Positions 1-11,400 of a stretch of DNA of 64,000 nt are shown here, piece after piece. The position numbers were made by a program, and so were the translations under genes. The stretch is taken from the NCBI GenBank assembly GCA_016490735.1, contig JAEMWC010000033.1, positions 443,501 through 507,500 on the forward strand, read 5' to 3'. The stretch's first letter is position 1. Each line of letters opens with the position of its first letter. Under the pieces are notes generated by a model. The model did no database searches. It saw only the letters and a program-made list of their open reading frames with translations, and had not been told where the DNA came from. Source of the DNA: Pachyseris speciosa. Its lineage: Eukaryota; Cnidaria; Anthozoa; Scleractinia; Pachyseridae.

Positions 1-773
1 AGGCCGTGAGGAAAATATCAAACATGTTTGATATTTTTTGCCTTCGCGAGGCAAATTCCTCACCATTTGTGGCAATTTTGAGAATCTGGCTGAGCCCAAT
101 TAATCGATCATCCAATAAAATTGCATAGCCTACTCACGTGACTTCAGAGCTTGGAGTTCAAGATGGCGGCAGAGATGGAAAAGGTGGCTCTTCTAGTTGT
201 TCTTTTACTTCGACAAATCCGTCGTAGGAGGACGGCTGGCTGCACAAAGACATGGGCTAGAGAATAACAGAATTTTACATATGTATTCATTATCTACCTG
301 TAGCGAGAAACCTTAAGGTTATTGAAAGTTTCTCGCCCGGGGGAGACTTCTTTGCATGCATGTTTCCCGCTTGGTTATTAAAGGCACAACCATAGCCAGA
401 ACTTTTGCAAAGCATTGTCTATCCAGTAGATGAAATTGACGGAAATCTTCAGGGTCTTCGACATGCAATTCCCGTAGAAGATTAGGATATGCTCCTTGTT
501 GTTATCTATTTTCTCGCCCATGTCTTTGTGCAGCCTGCTGTCCTCCTATGAAGGATTTGTCGAAGTAAAGGAACAACTTAAGAAGAGCCACCTTTTCCAT
601 CTCTGCCACCATCTTGAACTCCAAGCTCTGAAGTCATGTGAGTAGGCTATGTAATTTTATTGGATGATCGATTAATCAAGCTTGGCCAGATTCTCAAAAC
701 TGCTGCAAACGATGAGGAATTTGCCTCGTGAGGCAAAAAATATCAAACATGTTTGATATTTTCCTCATGGCCT
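1..773. repeat. Long foldback (inverted-repeat) element
   Basis: Left arm 1-257 and right arm 516-773 are reverse complements with scattered mismatches, separated by about 260 bases of loop. The tips carry an inner palindrome (AATATCAAACATGTTTGATATT) next to a GCCTCGCGAGGC-like box. No transposase is seen, so it is read as a non-autonomous foldback or large MITE. The left tip coincides with the window edge, so the true end may lie outside. A related CCTCACGAGGC box recurs at about 811-825. Confidence 0.85.
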
Positions 774-1220
774 TGTGAGGCGAATTTCTCACCAAATTGC
801 ACACTTGAGGAAATGGCTGAGTGAACTGCCTCACGAGGCATTTTGCTCAGCTGTTTACTCACGTGTGCAGCGGGCTTAACACAATGTGCTGACCAGTGTC
901 TACATATGCTCCAGTACATGCAGAAGCCACTCTGATCTTACCTGGTAAATCTGAGGTTTTGATGCCAGTATAAAGATAACAGGTAAAGCAGATGTATAGT
1001 ATGTTCCTGGAAGTGGAGCAGGAGTCCTTGTGAATAGTCAAAGGATGAGATTCTTGAGGTTACAAGTGATTTTAAGTCCTTGGTGATGTTTTTTGACTGT
1101 TAAAACGCCATGCATGACTTTTTGTGCTGTTGGGATTTTTAAGCCAATCGCATGTGAAATAAGACAACCCTGAATGAATGTACATGTTGTTCATCAACTA
1201 ATATACATACTAGTTACATG

Positions 1221-1345
1221 CTTAATTCAAGTGGTATACCATGGAAATTGCATGAGTCACTATGTATTTCTTCATGTGAGTTTGTATGTGTAAAGAAATA
1301 CATGTGACAATTAGTGAGATATTCCATGGTATATCACAAGCTTAA
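1221..1345. repeat. Imperfect hairpin, MITE-like
   Basis: Bases 1221-1272 pair with 1293-1345, sharing TATACCATGGAA and TGTATTTCTT blocks with a 20-base loop. It ends exactly where the A1 repeat of the neighbouring Ngaro-type element begins, so it may be an older insertion next to it or part of its border. Confidence 0.65.
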
Positions 1346-1346
1346 C

Positions 1347-1471
1347 TTGGGTGTTTTGTTATTAGGTAAAATGAGTTAATTATTTTCTTTGCGATCGGCA
1401 CATATCATGTTCCATAGTTTCAGATTTCGTTACCTCGTGCTAGCCGCTAGTGCACGTCTGCCGAATCTTGT
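1347..1471 (+). repeat. Split direct repeat A1
   Basis: Begins TTGGGTGTTTTGTTATTAGG and ends CTGCCGAATCTTGT. It matches A2 at 2494-2618 over about 124 bases with only a few substitutions, and identity stops abruptly at 1471 where the recombinase frame takes over. Confidence 0.85.
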
Positions 1472-2214
1472 TCCACTTGTTTCAAGGGACCCCTTGCACT
1501 GCCTTGGGTTCCTTCGAGGTCACCCTAACTAAGAAGGGGCTCAAGCATCTCCTTGGCTTAGCAGCACAGCAGAAGTCTCACATCACTCCCGCGCTTCTCC
1601 TTAAATTTAAGTCGCAACTAGACCTTACCACCCCGGCGGACACCGCAATCTGGTGCCTCTTCACGGTAGCCTTTTTCTCATTTCTCCGGAAGTCCAATCT
1701 CACCACGTCATTCCCAGCCAGTTTTGATCCCACCCGCCATCTCTGTCGCGACGACCTCAAATTTACCCCTCATGGTGCTGTCCTCCGCATCAAGTGGTCA
1801 AACACCCTCCAGCACAAAGACCGCCTTCTTTTCGTCCCGCTTCTGAGCATCCCCGGCTCAGCTCTGTGCCCTATCTCCGCCATTTTGCAGTACTTTACTT
1901 TGGTTACCGCTCCAGCATCCGCTCCTTTCTTCTTCATCTCGTTCAATGGTTCCTTGCGTCCCATGACCCATGTGGTTTTTACCAACTCGATCAAGTCTCT
2001 CATCTCCAAGATCGGTCTTCGCCCCTCTGACTTTTCGCCCCACAGCTTCCGGCGAGGAGGCGCCACCTTCGCATTTCAGGTGGGATTCCCGGAACGTCTC
2101 ATTCAGCGGCATGGCGACTGGCGTCCAGATGCTTACCAGCGTTATTTGACACTTCCTCTCTCTAAACGAACTCTGGTTGCCGACTTAATGGCTGCCGGCC
2201 TTACGGTTACGTGA
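1450..2214 (+). CDS. Tyrosine recombinase, catalytic domain (5' truncated)
   Basis: About 250 codons encode the catalytic part of a tyrosine recombinase, which would recombine circular element DNA into the genome. Visible active-site residues (numbered from 1450) are R80 in FSFLRKSNL, K115 in IKWSNTL, H198 and R201 in HSFRRGGAT, H221 in HGDW and the nucleophile Y232 in QRYL; all expected positions are filled. There is no convincing ATG. The frame opens at the junction with repeat A1, and the N-terminal core-binding domain is missing, so this is the tail of a longer protein. The frame ends in TGA at 2212-2214, before a poly-T run (2286-2304) and repeat B1. No frameshift is seen. It matches the recombinases common in cnidarian DIRS/Ngaro elements. 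Confidence 0.85.
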   Translation: MHVCRILFHLFQGTPCTALGSFEVTLTKKGLKHLLGLAAQQKSHITPALLLKFKSQLDLTTPADTAIWCLFTVAFFSFLRKSNLTTSFPASFDPTRHLCRDDLKFTPHGAVLRIKWSNTLQHKDRLLFVPLLSIPGSALCPISAILQYFTLVTAPASAPFFFISFNGSLRPMTHVVFTNSIKSLISKIGLRPSDFSPHSFRRGGATFAFQVGFPERLIQRHGDWRPDAYQRYLTLPLSKRTLVADLMAAGLTVT

Positions 2215-2406
2215 TTCAATTATGGTTCATAGTCCCTCAGCCTTGAGGCAATTCACCAATTACTAGAGCCAATTTTCGGATATTCTTTTTTTTTTTTTTT
2301 TTTTCTTTGACATTTTATTACTTATTCTCCTTTTTTTTCTTTCCTTTTAGTTTTCAATTTTCCAACGTTTGGGCCTCCACATCCAATCCTTTTTTCCCTC
2401 CTCTTG

Positions 2407-2734
2407 GGTTCTATTTGTTCTACCAATAAATTTTGTTTGTTTTGGCCCAAATGTTGTCAGCCTCTTTATCCTCGCGTCATTGTTGGAAATAATTTGGGTG
2501 TTTTGTTATTAGGTAAAACAAGTTAATTATTTTCTTTGCGATTGGCGCATATCATGTTCCATAGTTTCAGATTTCGTTACCTTGTGCTAGCCGCTAGTGC
2601 ACGTCTGCCGAATCTTGTACCCCCTCCCGCCCAGGAGGTTCTATTTGTTCTACCAATAAATTTTGTTTGTTTTGGCCCAAACGTTGTCAGCCTCTATATC
2701 CTCGCGTCATACCGAGCATTGTTGGAAATAATTT
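2407..2734 (+). repeat. B1-A2-B2 terminal repeat block
   Basis: B1 (2407-2493) and B2 (2637-2734) share the stretch starting GGTTCTATTTGTTCTACC and ending TTGGAAATAATTT; B1 lacks six bases (ACCGAG) present in B2. A2 (2494-2618) lies between them and repeats A1. This gives the 3' half of the split direct repeats. Confidence 0.82.
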
Positions 2735-4075
2735 TTAATTTTTTACCATGTCAAAAAAGTTCATAGCCCTACTCAGTCAATGTGGTGCATGATAGGAAGG
2801 TTTGGAAGAATACTGACAAATATACCATGGCTTTCCTGCATTCTGATTGGCTGTATATTTTTCTATGGCATGGTATAATAATAAATGTCTTGGTTGTTAG
2901 GGAGATTCTTTATGTCAGTGAATATGTAATCTGCTCATCATGCATGGGAAGGTCCAATGAACTTGGGTTTAAGCAACAAACAAGGTGCTTGAGAGCGTTC
3001 ATGTGGTATGCTGATGGTGACACATTCAAAATAAATGGTGTGGAAATTGAATACTACGTCCACTAACAAATTTGCTAAAGAGCATCTGTTATACCTTGTT
3101 TGAAACAGCTAACCCGAGACAAGGCATTGTAGACGGTTACCCATGCAAGTGATAATCCCGGCTAACAGGGCTTAAAAGTAACTCCAGTGACAGTTGGCCA
3201 GTGTGTCGTAGGGTTCCCTACCTTTCATCAACTTATCGAACCCTGTTTGTAATACTACACTGATTGGTTACATTCGCATTTCCATGCTCTTTGCTCTTTG
3301 CAGCACGCTTTGGCTGCACTACACAGGCCGATTGGTGAACACATTGCTTCGATCAACACACTATTCACAGTTCGACAAGAAAAACAAAAGCACATAAATA
3401 GACCACAAGAACAAGCATTCAATATGAACGTTGATTAGAATGAACCTTATCACACTACAGACAATGCAAAACATTTCGATCATTTCAACAATGATTCACG
3501 AAGGATCAGTTGGTTCATCATGATTTTCTAATGTAAACATGCCTGAAACAACATTTCAAAAAACTAATTTCGGTTGGCATGTTTTGGAGAATCTTTAAAA
3601 TTAGCAAAGTTAAGTTCAATAAAACAGTCTACTGCACATGAAAACTTTCCTGGACAGGTTAAGCAATAACTAACCTAATCACCAACACTATTTTTATAGT
3701 GAGTAGTGTCGTGTGTCAAATTGCTTGAAAGGGGGCTTGCTTATCAGACAAAGCACTTGGCAAGCTGGCCAAGTGAAGACATTGGTTTGACTTTTTGGCT
3801 AGCTGGCTGAGTAAACACACAAGTTTGATTGAGAAAGCATTCAGAACTCTGTAAGCACACAGGTTGGAATGCTGAACTAGTTGCAGCACACTTCCTAAAA
3901 ACACCTTATTCAACTATTCACAGTTCACTGAACATGAAAAACAAAAGCAAATAAATACCGGTAAACCACAAGAACAAGCATTGAGCAATAATGTGAGTAG
4001 GATCTTACCTTTGTTTGCCAGCAGTGAAGTTATTTTACTTATGTCAGAATACTTCACCCTTTAACGTGATGTCTG
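2735..4075. other. Intergenic stretch with short direct repeats
   Basis: No gene is recognised. An open frame of 94 codons (2782-3066, plus) has no recognised domain. A repeat of about 90 bases containing ACTATTCACAGTTC and CCACAAGAACAAGCATT occurs at 3360-3445 and again, diverged, at 3905-3990. A GACAATGCAAAACATTTC word recurs at 3461 and 4253. Confidence 0.5.
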
Positions 4076-4167
4076 GCCTGCGTGGCAGGCGCTAGAAAGG
4101 GGAAGAGGAGGGGGAACCCATTCCCCTTTCGCTTTCCCTTTCCCTTTTAAGCGGCTGCCATGCAGAC
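4076..4167. repeat. Short palindromic MITE
   Basis: GCCTGCGTGGCAGGCGCT with a following AAAGGGGAAG pairs with CTTTCCCTTTTAAGCGGCTGCCATGCAG. The hairpin is about 90 bases long, with no coding capacity. Confidence 0.6.
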
Positions 4168-4664
4168 TACGTGACGTCATGTCAGAGCCCATGAAACCGT
4201 AAAATAAAAGGCTTCAAAGTGTGACATAAACTTTGGTTGCCAGTGGCTACCGACAATGCAAAACATTTCAAACACTTCAAAAAGTTTTAAAAATGTGTCG
4301 ATTTGAGCGAAACACCGCCAAATTTAAGACGTGGTATGCCCCACAGGCATACCAGGTAATTAGAGGCCCTCATTGAAAACTTAAGAAGGTATTGTAAGTT
4401 GCATTGTCTGGCAAAGTCAGACATTTGCACTTGGGTTATTGGAAACCATGCAGAGAATTGAGGGTAACAATACAGTTTTCCAGAATCAATAAGTTTCAAT
4501 AATAATTAAAATCCTTGAAACTGACGCTGACTATATTCTTGACTGAAGTATCCCAAATTATTCCACTTGTCATCTTTTACAATATTGCATTTATATTTGA
4601 TGTGACTATGCTATACACTAGAGTAACTTGTCTATAGATGTCTAGGATGAAAACTTTTTTATTT

Positions 4665-4785
4665 TTATTTTTTTTCTCTTGATCCCACCGCGAATAGCTA
4701 CTTTAAAACTCCTGGGGCTCAAGCATTTTGTAATATTTAAGTTCTAAATTAATAAAGTTGTTGTTGTTTTTTGCTTTTGTTAATA
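4665..4785 (+). mobile_element. 3' tail of a LINE-like retrotransposon
   Basis: A short non-coding stretch ends in AATAAAGTTGTTGTTGTT, a polyadenylation-like signal followed by a (GTT)n tail, as in non-LTR retrotransposon 3' ends. It lies some 150 bases upstream of the ADPRH start codon, in what is probably a 5'-UTR intron. Confidence 0.45.
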
Positions 4786-4928
4786 ATAATAATTATGCAT
4801 TGCTATAGAAATAAGAACCGTTTTAGTGACCTTTATTTAAAACTTTTATTTTCTAGTATTGTTTGGTGCACCAAAGCCATCCTGCAAGTCTCACGTATAC
4901 ACTACATCAGCCATTTTGCCATTTGAAA

Positions 4929-5207
4929 ATGCCCCTGTCCAAGGATCGTTTTAAAGCCTGTATGCTTTTAAGTGCTGTGGGGGATACCTTGGGATACAGG
5001 AATGGCAGCTGGGAATTTTGTCAATCTGGACCAGCTATCCACAGTGAATTACGTGAGCTTGGTGGTCTTCAGAAGATTGACATTAAAGGGTGGATTGTAA
5101 GTGACGACACTGTTTTACACCTGGCTACTGCAGAGGCTCTGGTTTCATCCTGGGAGACACGTGAGAAGCTCTTCAGCAAAATTGCCTCCATGTACAAAGA
5201 AAGTATG
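4929..5207 (+). CDS. ADPRH: ADPRH coding exon 1
   Basis: 93 codons ending KESM, followed by donor GTAAGC at 5208 (phase 0). The exon probably starts at 4857, after a pyrimidine-rich acceptor, so 4857-4928 would be 5' UTR and a non-coding first exon lies further upstream. Confidence 0.92.
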
Positions 5208-8200
5208 GTAAGCGTAGCTGCTGTTTGTCAGTTTAAAAGCCAGTTCATTCATTCCTTACCATTTGTAGTCTTTGGTTAGGTCTCAATTTTTTAGTGGAAT
5301 TTACCCTGTGACAAACAAAGATCTTTCTAGGAAATACACTTTGGAATGATTTACAAGTACACATATACAAGTGTCAGAGGCAGTTTTTAAGGCTAATCTT
5401 AAGACTTACCTTTTTAAGCTTGCATTTGATTTGCAGTTTTTATTTGTAGTTTTTACTTTTCATTTGTAACCTTAATTATTGTATTATATAGCGCATTTAA
5501 TTCTTAGGATTCTAATCTTTAGGGTTTTAAGAGTATTGTAAAGCGCCATGGACAATTAATGGAAGATGGTGCTATATAAATGTATATTTATTTATTTACA
5601 TGTATTGCACATTTCACATGGCTGTGAAACAATACACTTTGTAATCTTATCCCCCTTTACACAGGTAGATAGACAGACAGACAGACAGATAGCCTTTATT
5701 TAAACACGGTGATATTTATGCTACAAGCTTGTGGGGTCATTACAGTTCAGTCTCACAGAAAAGGGTCTAAAACGTAGGAGTCACACATCTGTCACACTAA
5801 CTAAAAGCCTCTTCAAGAGAAATGTTAGCTCAAAACTGGATTGCGATCAACTTGAACTACACTGGTGGGCTAGCAACCTGTAGGCTCTTGTAGTCTTTCC
5901 TTCCATGACTACTGCCAAATTGCTGTCAGTAGAGTGTAGAGTAAAGACCCCAAGATGAAAGAATGGAATTTAACAAAAAAGGAAAATTTATTGCTGGCAG
6001 ATGTTGATTACAGGAGGCTTACATTTGTATTTCAGAATTAAGGTACATCCGGACTATTTTAAAATTAATAATTATATGCTAAAATTGTAGAATGTTCGTG
6101 AAGGATAATTATATTCTTTTTTGTTAAAAATTGGTTTTTGAATAGAGATCAGACATGATTGGACGAGCACCAGGCAACACTACAATGTCAAGTTGTTCAA
6201 AGCTGCAGCCTGGCCATCCAGAAGGATGTGTGGTACCATTCAATCCCCGTGGGGTTGGGTGCGGTGCAGCTATGAGGTCGATGTGCATTGGCATGTTGTA
6301 TAATTCCGCAGAGAAGCTTGATGATCTGATTGCTGTCAGTATTGAGAGTGGACGAATGACACACAACCACCCAACAGGTAGGCTCTTGATAATTTTTGTT
6401 GATCATTTTCAATGGCATTTGCACTGAGTGGTCATAAAGAAAGGCTGCCAAGTGATTTTTGAAAATCACAGGTCTGTGTGTCTCATAATTTTATGTCTCT
6501 CACATAACTTAGCAGTTTAAAAGAAAACATAAAATTTGATGCCTTGCATTACCTGTTGAAATTGGTGAGCTCTTGAGCCCCCTTGGGTTTGTAAAATCTC
6601 CAGGCATTACACTTTATAAAAGGTAGTTAAAACATCTTGGGCCTGCAGACTGTAATGAATGTCTCCTAGTGTCTTCCAGTGCCAATTCCTGACTTAATAT
6701 TTTGCAAGTCCCTCTTAGTACAGAATTTTTTACTCAATTAGAAAGTGGCTTACAAGGGCTTTAGAATCTCTTTGTGGCTCCAAAAAAAATGAAATCAAAA
6801 TATTTAAGCTTGAAAGTGCTGGGAGTGGTCACCCAATCTCCTGATCAAAGGGGCTCATTTTTACATGTTCAAGCATAAGAAGTACAAGAAGGCCTGATAT
6901 TAGGAAATGAGGTATGACGCGCCAAAACGGACAAAAATACTTCCTTGATATATATAAGACTTCTTCTTAATATGTAATACTTGTTTCATATAGATATAAC
7001 TCGATGTAGAATTATCCAACTTGTTTCCAAATAAACACAGCATCTTGTAAATATATAAAACTTCTTTTGAATAGTTATACAATTTGAGGCACACATACAA
7101 AACTTGTTTCAAATATTTGACTTGGTTCACACAAATAGGACTTGTCAGCTCGGCACGCCACAAAAATGAAACTTCTTATCGATTAGGTTAGTGCAAATCA
7201 ATACCACAGGTAGCATCCAGGCTTCTGGAAAACAATGTCTGCCGCCAAATAAACATGCCAGACGAAGGAGTTGTCAGTCAACGAAGATCAACTGAAGCAT
7301 TTTGCAAGACTGATAGTTATCGTTGTTAACATCGTTGAAAAAAGGTAAACAATGTTCACTTCCATGCAGGCAAAAAACTAGAAATATTGCTCTGAGATAT
7401 CGAAGAGCCCTCATCCACCTATGAAATGAAACTTTTTAACTTCTAATGAAAGACTGAATGTCGGTCGTTTCGCAAACGAGTCGTTCAATCGGGCCATCAC
7501 CGCGCTCAGCAGATTGATCAACAGTCAGCACTACAGACGTCACAAAAGGAAAAGAATGACAGAATCCATTCACCCTCACATTTCACCCGCATAATAACCC
7601 AGTTAAGGCCATCATTCTTAATAACTTTAAGATACTGCAAAATGATCCAGAAACTGCTAGAATCTTTTCGGAACCACCGCTGATTTCTTTCAAACGCGAC
7701 AAAAATGTAGGTAACTTTCTAGTTAAAAGCGCATTCAAAACAACTGAACAACCTGGCACTTTTAAATGCGCGCGCTCGCGATGCAAAACTTGTCCTTTCA
7801 TTCAAAACACTGACAAAATATCGGGCCCTAAGCGATCTGTTAAGATCACTGATCGTTTCACGTGTACCTCCGCAAATGTTATCTATTGCATAACCTGCAC
7901 ATTATGCAAAAAGTTATACATCGGCGAAACAGGAAGACGACTAGGTGACCGATTCCGAGAACATCTTCGTGATGTTGAGAAAGATGACAAAGACGCATCC
8001 AAACCTGTCGCTCGGCATTTTAATCTCCCTAACCATTGTAAACAACACATGTCGATCTCCGGCCTTTCCCTACATCAAGGTACCACGGAAAGCCGTAAAA
8101 ATCTCGAGCAAAAACTGATCTTTCAAATTGGCACCCTTAATCCCCACGGTATCAACGAGCGCTTTTCATTCAATTAATTTATTCATGTTTTTCACGTTGC

Positions 8201-8315
8201 CATGTTACCACCAATAGCGTAGCTCCATTTTCTGTATATAAACCATACACAACCCACAATTCCTCGATTCGCTCCGACGAAGGGCTAACGCTCGAAACGT
8301 CAGCTAATCGAATCC

Positions 8316-8346
<31 letters not shown>

Positions 8347-8378
8347 CGTTGATAAACCAAATTTTCGTGTTTCACTCC

Positions 8379-8409
<31 letters not shown>

Positions 8410-11400
8410 GACTAATCCCCTTTATTCAACGTATTAAATGGTCGAATACCAATCTTTGATCAACTTTCGGCGCATTTCATCACAACTGCATCTGCTTCGG
8501 CGGCTTAGTCATTTGTTTAGTATTTCTCGGTTTATAGTGCACGAAAATATTACATCTGATCACTGCTATAATGGCAAAAATGCCGGCGCTTACAGTCCAT
8601 ATTGCATTGCCGGCAACCATCATTTCATCACGCAATATTGCATGTCATGGCCATTTCTTCTGGGTGGGCGAGGGACTGAAAAGGCTCGAAAGAGTATATA
8701 CTGAAACACGACTGAAAAGTTAAAAAAAAGGTTTAGTTAACAGAATTTCGTTGTTTTTTTCCTGACCTTTTGATGAAGTCAATAAGCTGTGACTCTTAGA
8801 TTCTGATCTTCAGATTTGCACCTGCAGCTTTGTACTAAATTTCTGAAATTTGTCAAATGATCAATTTCAGCTGCAGTAAAATCTTTTTGCAGCAAGGCGT
8901 GAAAAGAAACTTGCAACTTGCTGAGGTGTTAGATAGCTTGAAGTATCAAATTCTCCGGAGCCATCTGCGTCTCTGGCCTTTCTCACTGACTTAGACACAT
9001 TACAAGGATCAGCTTTGTGTCCAGTCCTTTCGCCGATTTGGAATACTTCCCCGAGGTACTGTTTCTGGCTTTTGGTCAGCCGGGTTCTTTGAGTACTGGC
9101 AGATTTCAGCGCCCAGCTCATTGGCAACGATGAGCAGGAATCCAGTGCCTGCGGTGTCTGAATCACTTCTACAGGATTCTCAACAATGGCAATAGGGAGT
9201 TTAAGAAATGAGGACGCGACGGCAAAGAAAACGTCATTCCAAAATTTACCTTCTCTTTATTAAAGCACTTTCGCAATTATTCCAATTTGTTCATGTTGTA
9301 AAATGTCGGCGAACTATTCAGGAACTAAATTTCTATGAACGGCGTTAAAGTAAAGAAAAAGAAAGAAAAATTTGCTATCATGGCTCACGTTCTCAACAAC
9401 AACGTCAAATGACCAAATTTGAGGTTTTGGCGAGAACGTGAGCACATGATGCAAATTTCTCTTTCTTTTTCTTTACTTCAACGCCGCTCATGGAAATTTA
9501 GTTCCTGAATAGTTCGGCGACATTTTACAAGTTGAACACATTGGAATAATCGCGAAAGTGCTACAATAACGAGAGGATATAGTTTGAAATGACTGTTGCG
9601 TTTTCGTTGCCGTCGCGTCCTAGTTTCTTAAACTCCCTAATACCCTGTTCTAGTTTTGTTGCATATGACATCATTGCCTTATCGAAAAGCGTTCCATTCC
9701 CCCGGCTCTAGAGCATAGCTGTGCCTTCCGATGTCAAGATGATGTTGAAGGGATGAAAATCTGTGAAAGGATTTTATGCATCCCTCCTCAGGACATGAAA
9801 AAAGTTTATTGTATGACTGGCTGTTTCAGCGGTCAAGATGAATCAATTCTCTTGTTGTGATTGGCTACCCGCAAGGTCAACATGAAGCCATTTTGACCGC
9901 TCGGGATAGCCCGTTCGTCCCTCGTTTTACTGTCTTTTAATAGCGTCCTTTGAGTCATATAATAAGTCCTTTATTGACCAAGCTTGTTCGGTTAAGATGG
10001 TGGGATATTGGCCTCGTTCTTTTTTTGCGTGTTTGTGGACCTCGACTTCGTCTCGGTCCACAAACACGCAATGAAAGAACTTTGCAATATCCCGCCATCT
10101 TGACCTCACACTTAGCCAATAACCTATATTTATCGTGACATTCTTTGTCTTCGTCACTCTGTTCTTATGAAAGTTCTGCTTTCAATGCCAATTGAACGTC
10201 TTCATGCTACGCTTGAGGTGATTTTATCCTCGATGTGATTGCAATGAATTGAGCTTTTGAAATGTTGGCCTCCTTCAATGTGTTTAGCAGTGGTACGGAG
10301 TAGCTTTCCGGAAAATTAAATTGACTCCACAGCAGGAAATTACTAGGGCCAACTGCATACGATCTCCAGACTCTCATTCCCTCATTGCTATATTCAATAT
10401 TATTGATGAAGCTAACTCCGTCCCACTTTAAAGGTGCGGACTTGGGAATATCTTGTGTATCGTATAACGTAGCCCTCACTGCAGGAACACCACCAGAGAA
10501 CTCTATAGCATTCTTCATTTGATCGGCAGTCTCCACGTCTTGACCAGAGTTTAGATATATCCTAATGTGATTCTTAATCGTCGCTGCTTTGCGGTCACAC
10601 GACCCTTTGCCCCCTTGTGGGTCTGAAAAACCCAGTCTGATGTTAAAGTCGTATACTACTTAGCGGCTAAGTACTTCTCGTCGGCTGAGTATCAGGCGAT
10701 ATTTCCGCGCGATTTCACAGGATAATTGTTAAATACACGGATTTTCCAGCTTTTTTGCAACCACCACAGAAAATTGTGCTTTGTCATTAATGATTTTAGC
10801 CAACTCGATCTACGGCCTCGTCGGGCTATTAGGCGATATTCCACACGATTTCCCAGGATAATTGTTAATAAACCCACGTAATGAAAAATAAAACTTACCT
10901 GACCCAACTTGTACGAACGAACCAGTCTTGTGTAAGATAACCTCAGACTCCTTTTTCTCCAGCCCTCTTTCACCTTTTGGCCACACTCGTTTTCCTTTAC
11001 CATTTCTTCCGGAACCCTGCACCTAGTGCTGGACCCTATGCTCCAACCTATTCCTAGTTTTGATCGGTGGTTTGGACATATCGTCATGGAGCTCAAACTT
11101 TTGCTCCTTGTAAACATAGCCGCTCGACATAAAATCAGTTTAACCTCATCTTCAGGCCCTCATTAATTTGTACATGGACTTGTGACTGTTGATGTACTTA
11201 CTACACGACAGCAGCGGAACAATTTCAGTGTCACGCTTTCGGTCTATAGCATCATAACCACAAATTCCACCAACAAGGGCTTTAAAAGAACAACAACCTT
11301 CCATTTTCAGTGTAACAAACTTGACTTTAAAAAATCCAAACAAACGCCCCCAAGTTTACTTAAGAAGCCACAAAATTAATTTTTTTCCCGAATAGCTAAC

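Larger units (their letters stand above)
1347..2734 (+). mobile_element. Internally deleted Ngaro-type (DIRS order) retroelement
   Basis: The order of parts is A1 (1347-1471), a tyrosine recombinase reading frame, B1 (2407-2493), A2 (2494-2618) and B2 (2637-2734). A1 and A2 are near-identical, as are B1 and B2. This A1-ORF-B1-A2-B2 arrangement is the split direct repeat structure known for Ngaro/PAT-like members of the DIRS order. A complete Ngaro element has gag, reverse transcriptase and RNase H before the recombinase; none is seen here, and A1 runs straight into the recombinase frame, so the copy appears internally deleted. A Crypton would lack split repeats, so it is less likely. Confidence 0.72.
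7425..8430 (+). mobile_element. Penelope-like element fragment (3' end)
   Basis: It lies inside the left arm of the long-TIR transposon. It holds the C-terminal GIY-YIG frame (7560-8177) and a 3' UTR that includes a hammerhead-like fold (8264-8315) and a GGTGGTCAATTTACATTAT block. The same coding end and UTR recur on the minus strand at 54.67-55.2 kb. The reverse transcriptase core is absent, so it is a 5'-truncated insertion. Confidence 0.8.
8867..10640 (-). pseudogene. Broken conserved repeat protein of the long-TIR transposon
   Basis: On the minus strand, a segment ending near 10170 reads [18 protein letters not shown], then [11 protein letters not shown] and a region closing TSRIKSPQA. 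An in-frame TAG follows that, and the frame then continues for about a dozen codons. After an insertion block (9193 to about 10165) the protein resumes from 9192 to 8867, with [27 protein letters not shown] and [16 protein letters not shown]. These blocks match a protein family copied many times in cnidarian genomes and probably encoded by transposons; I cannot name its catalytic class. One nonsense codon and a 1 kb insertion make it dead. Its place between the long TIRs suggests it was the element's own gene. Confidence 0.65.

Noticed and set aside
10692..11117. 141-codon minus-strand frame
   Set aside because: Low-complexity composition with no recognised motif, lying in transposon interior that contains a short direct repeat.
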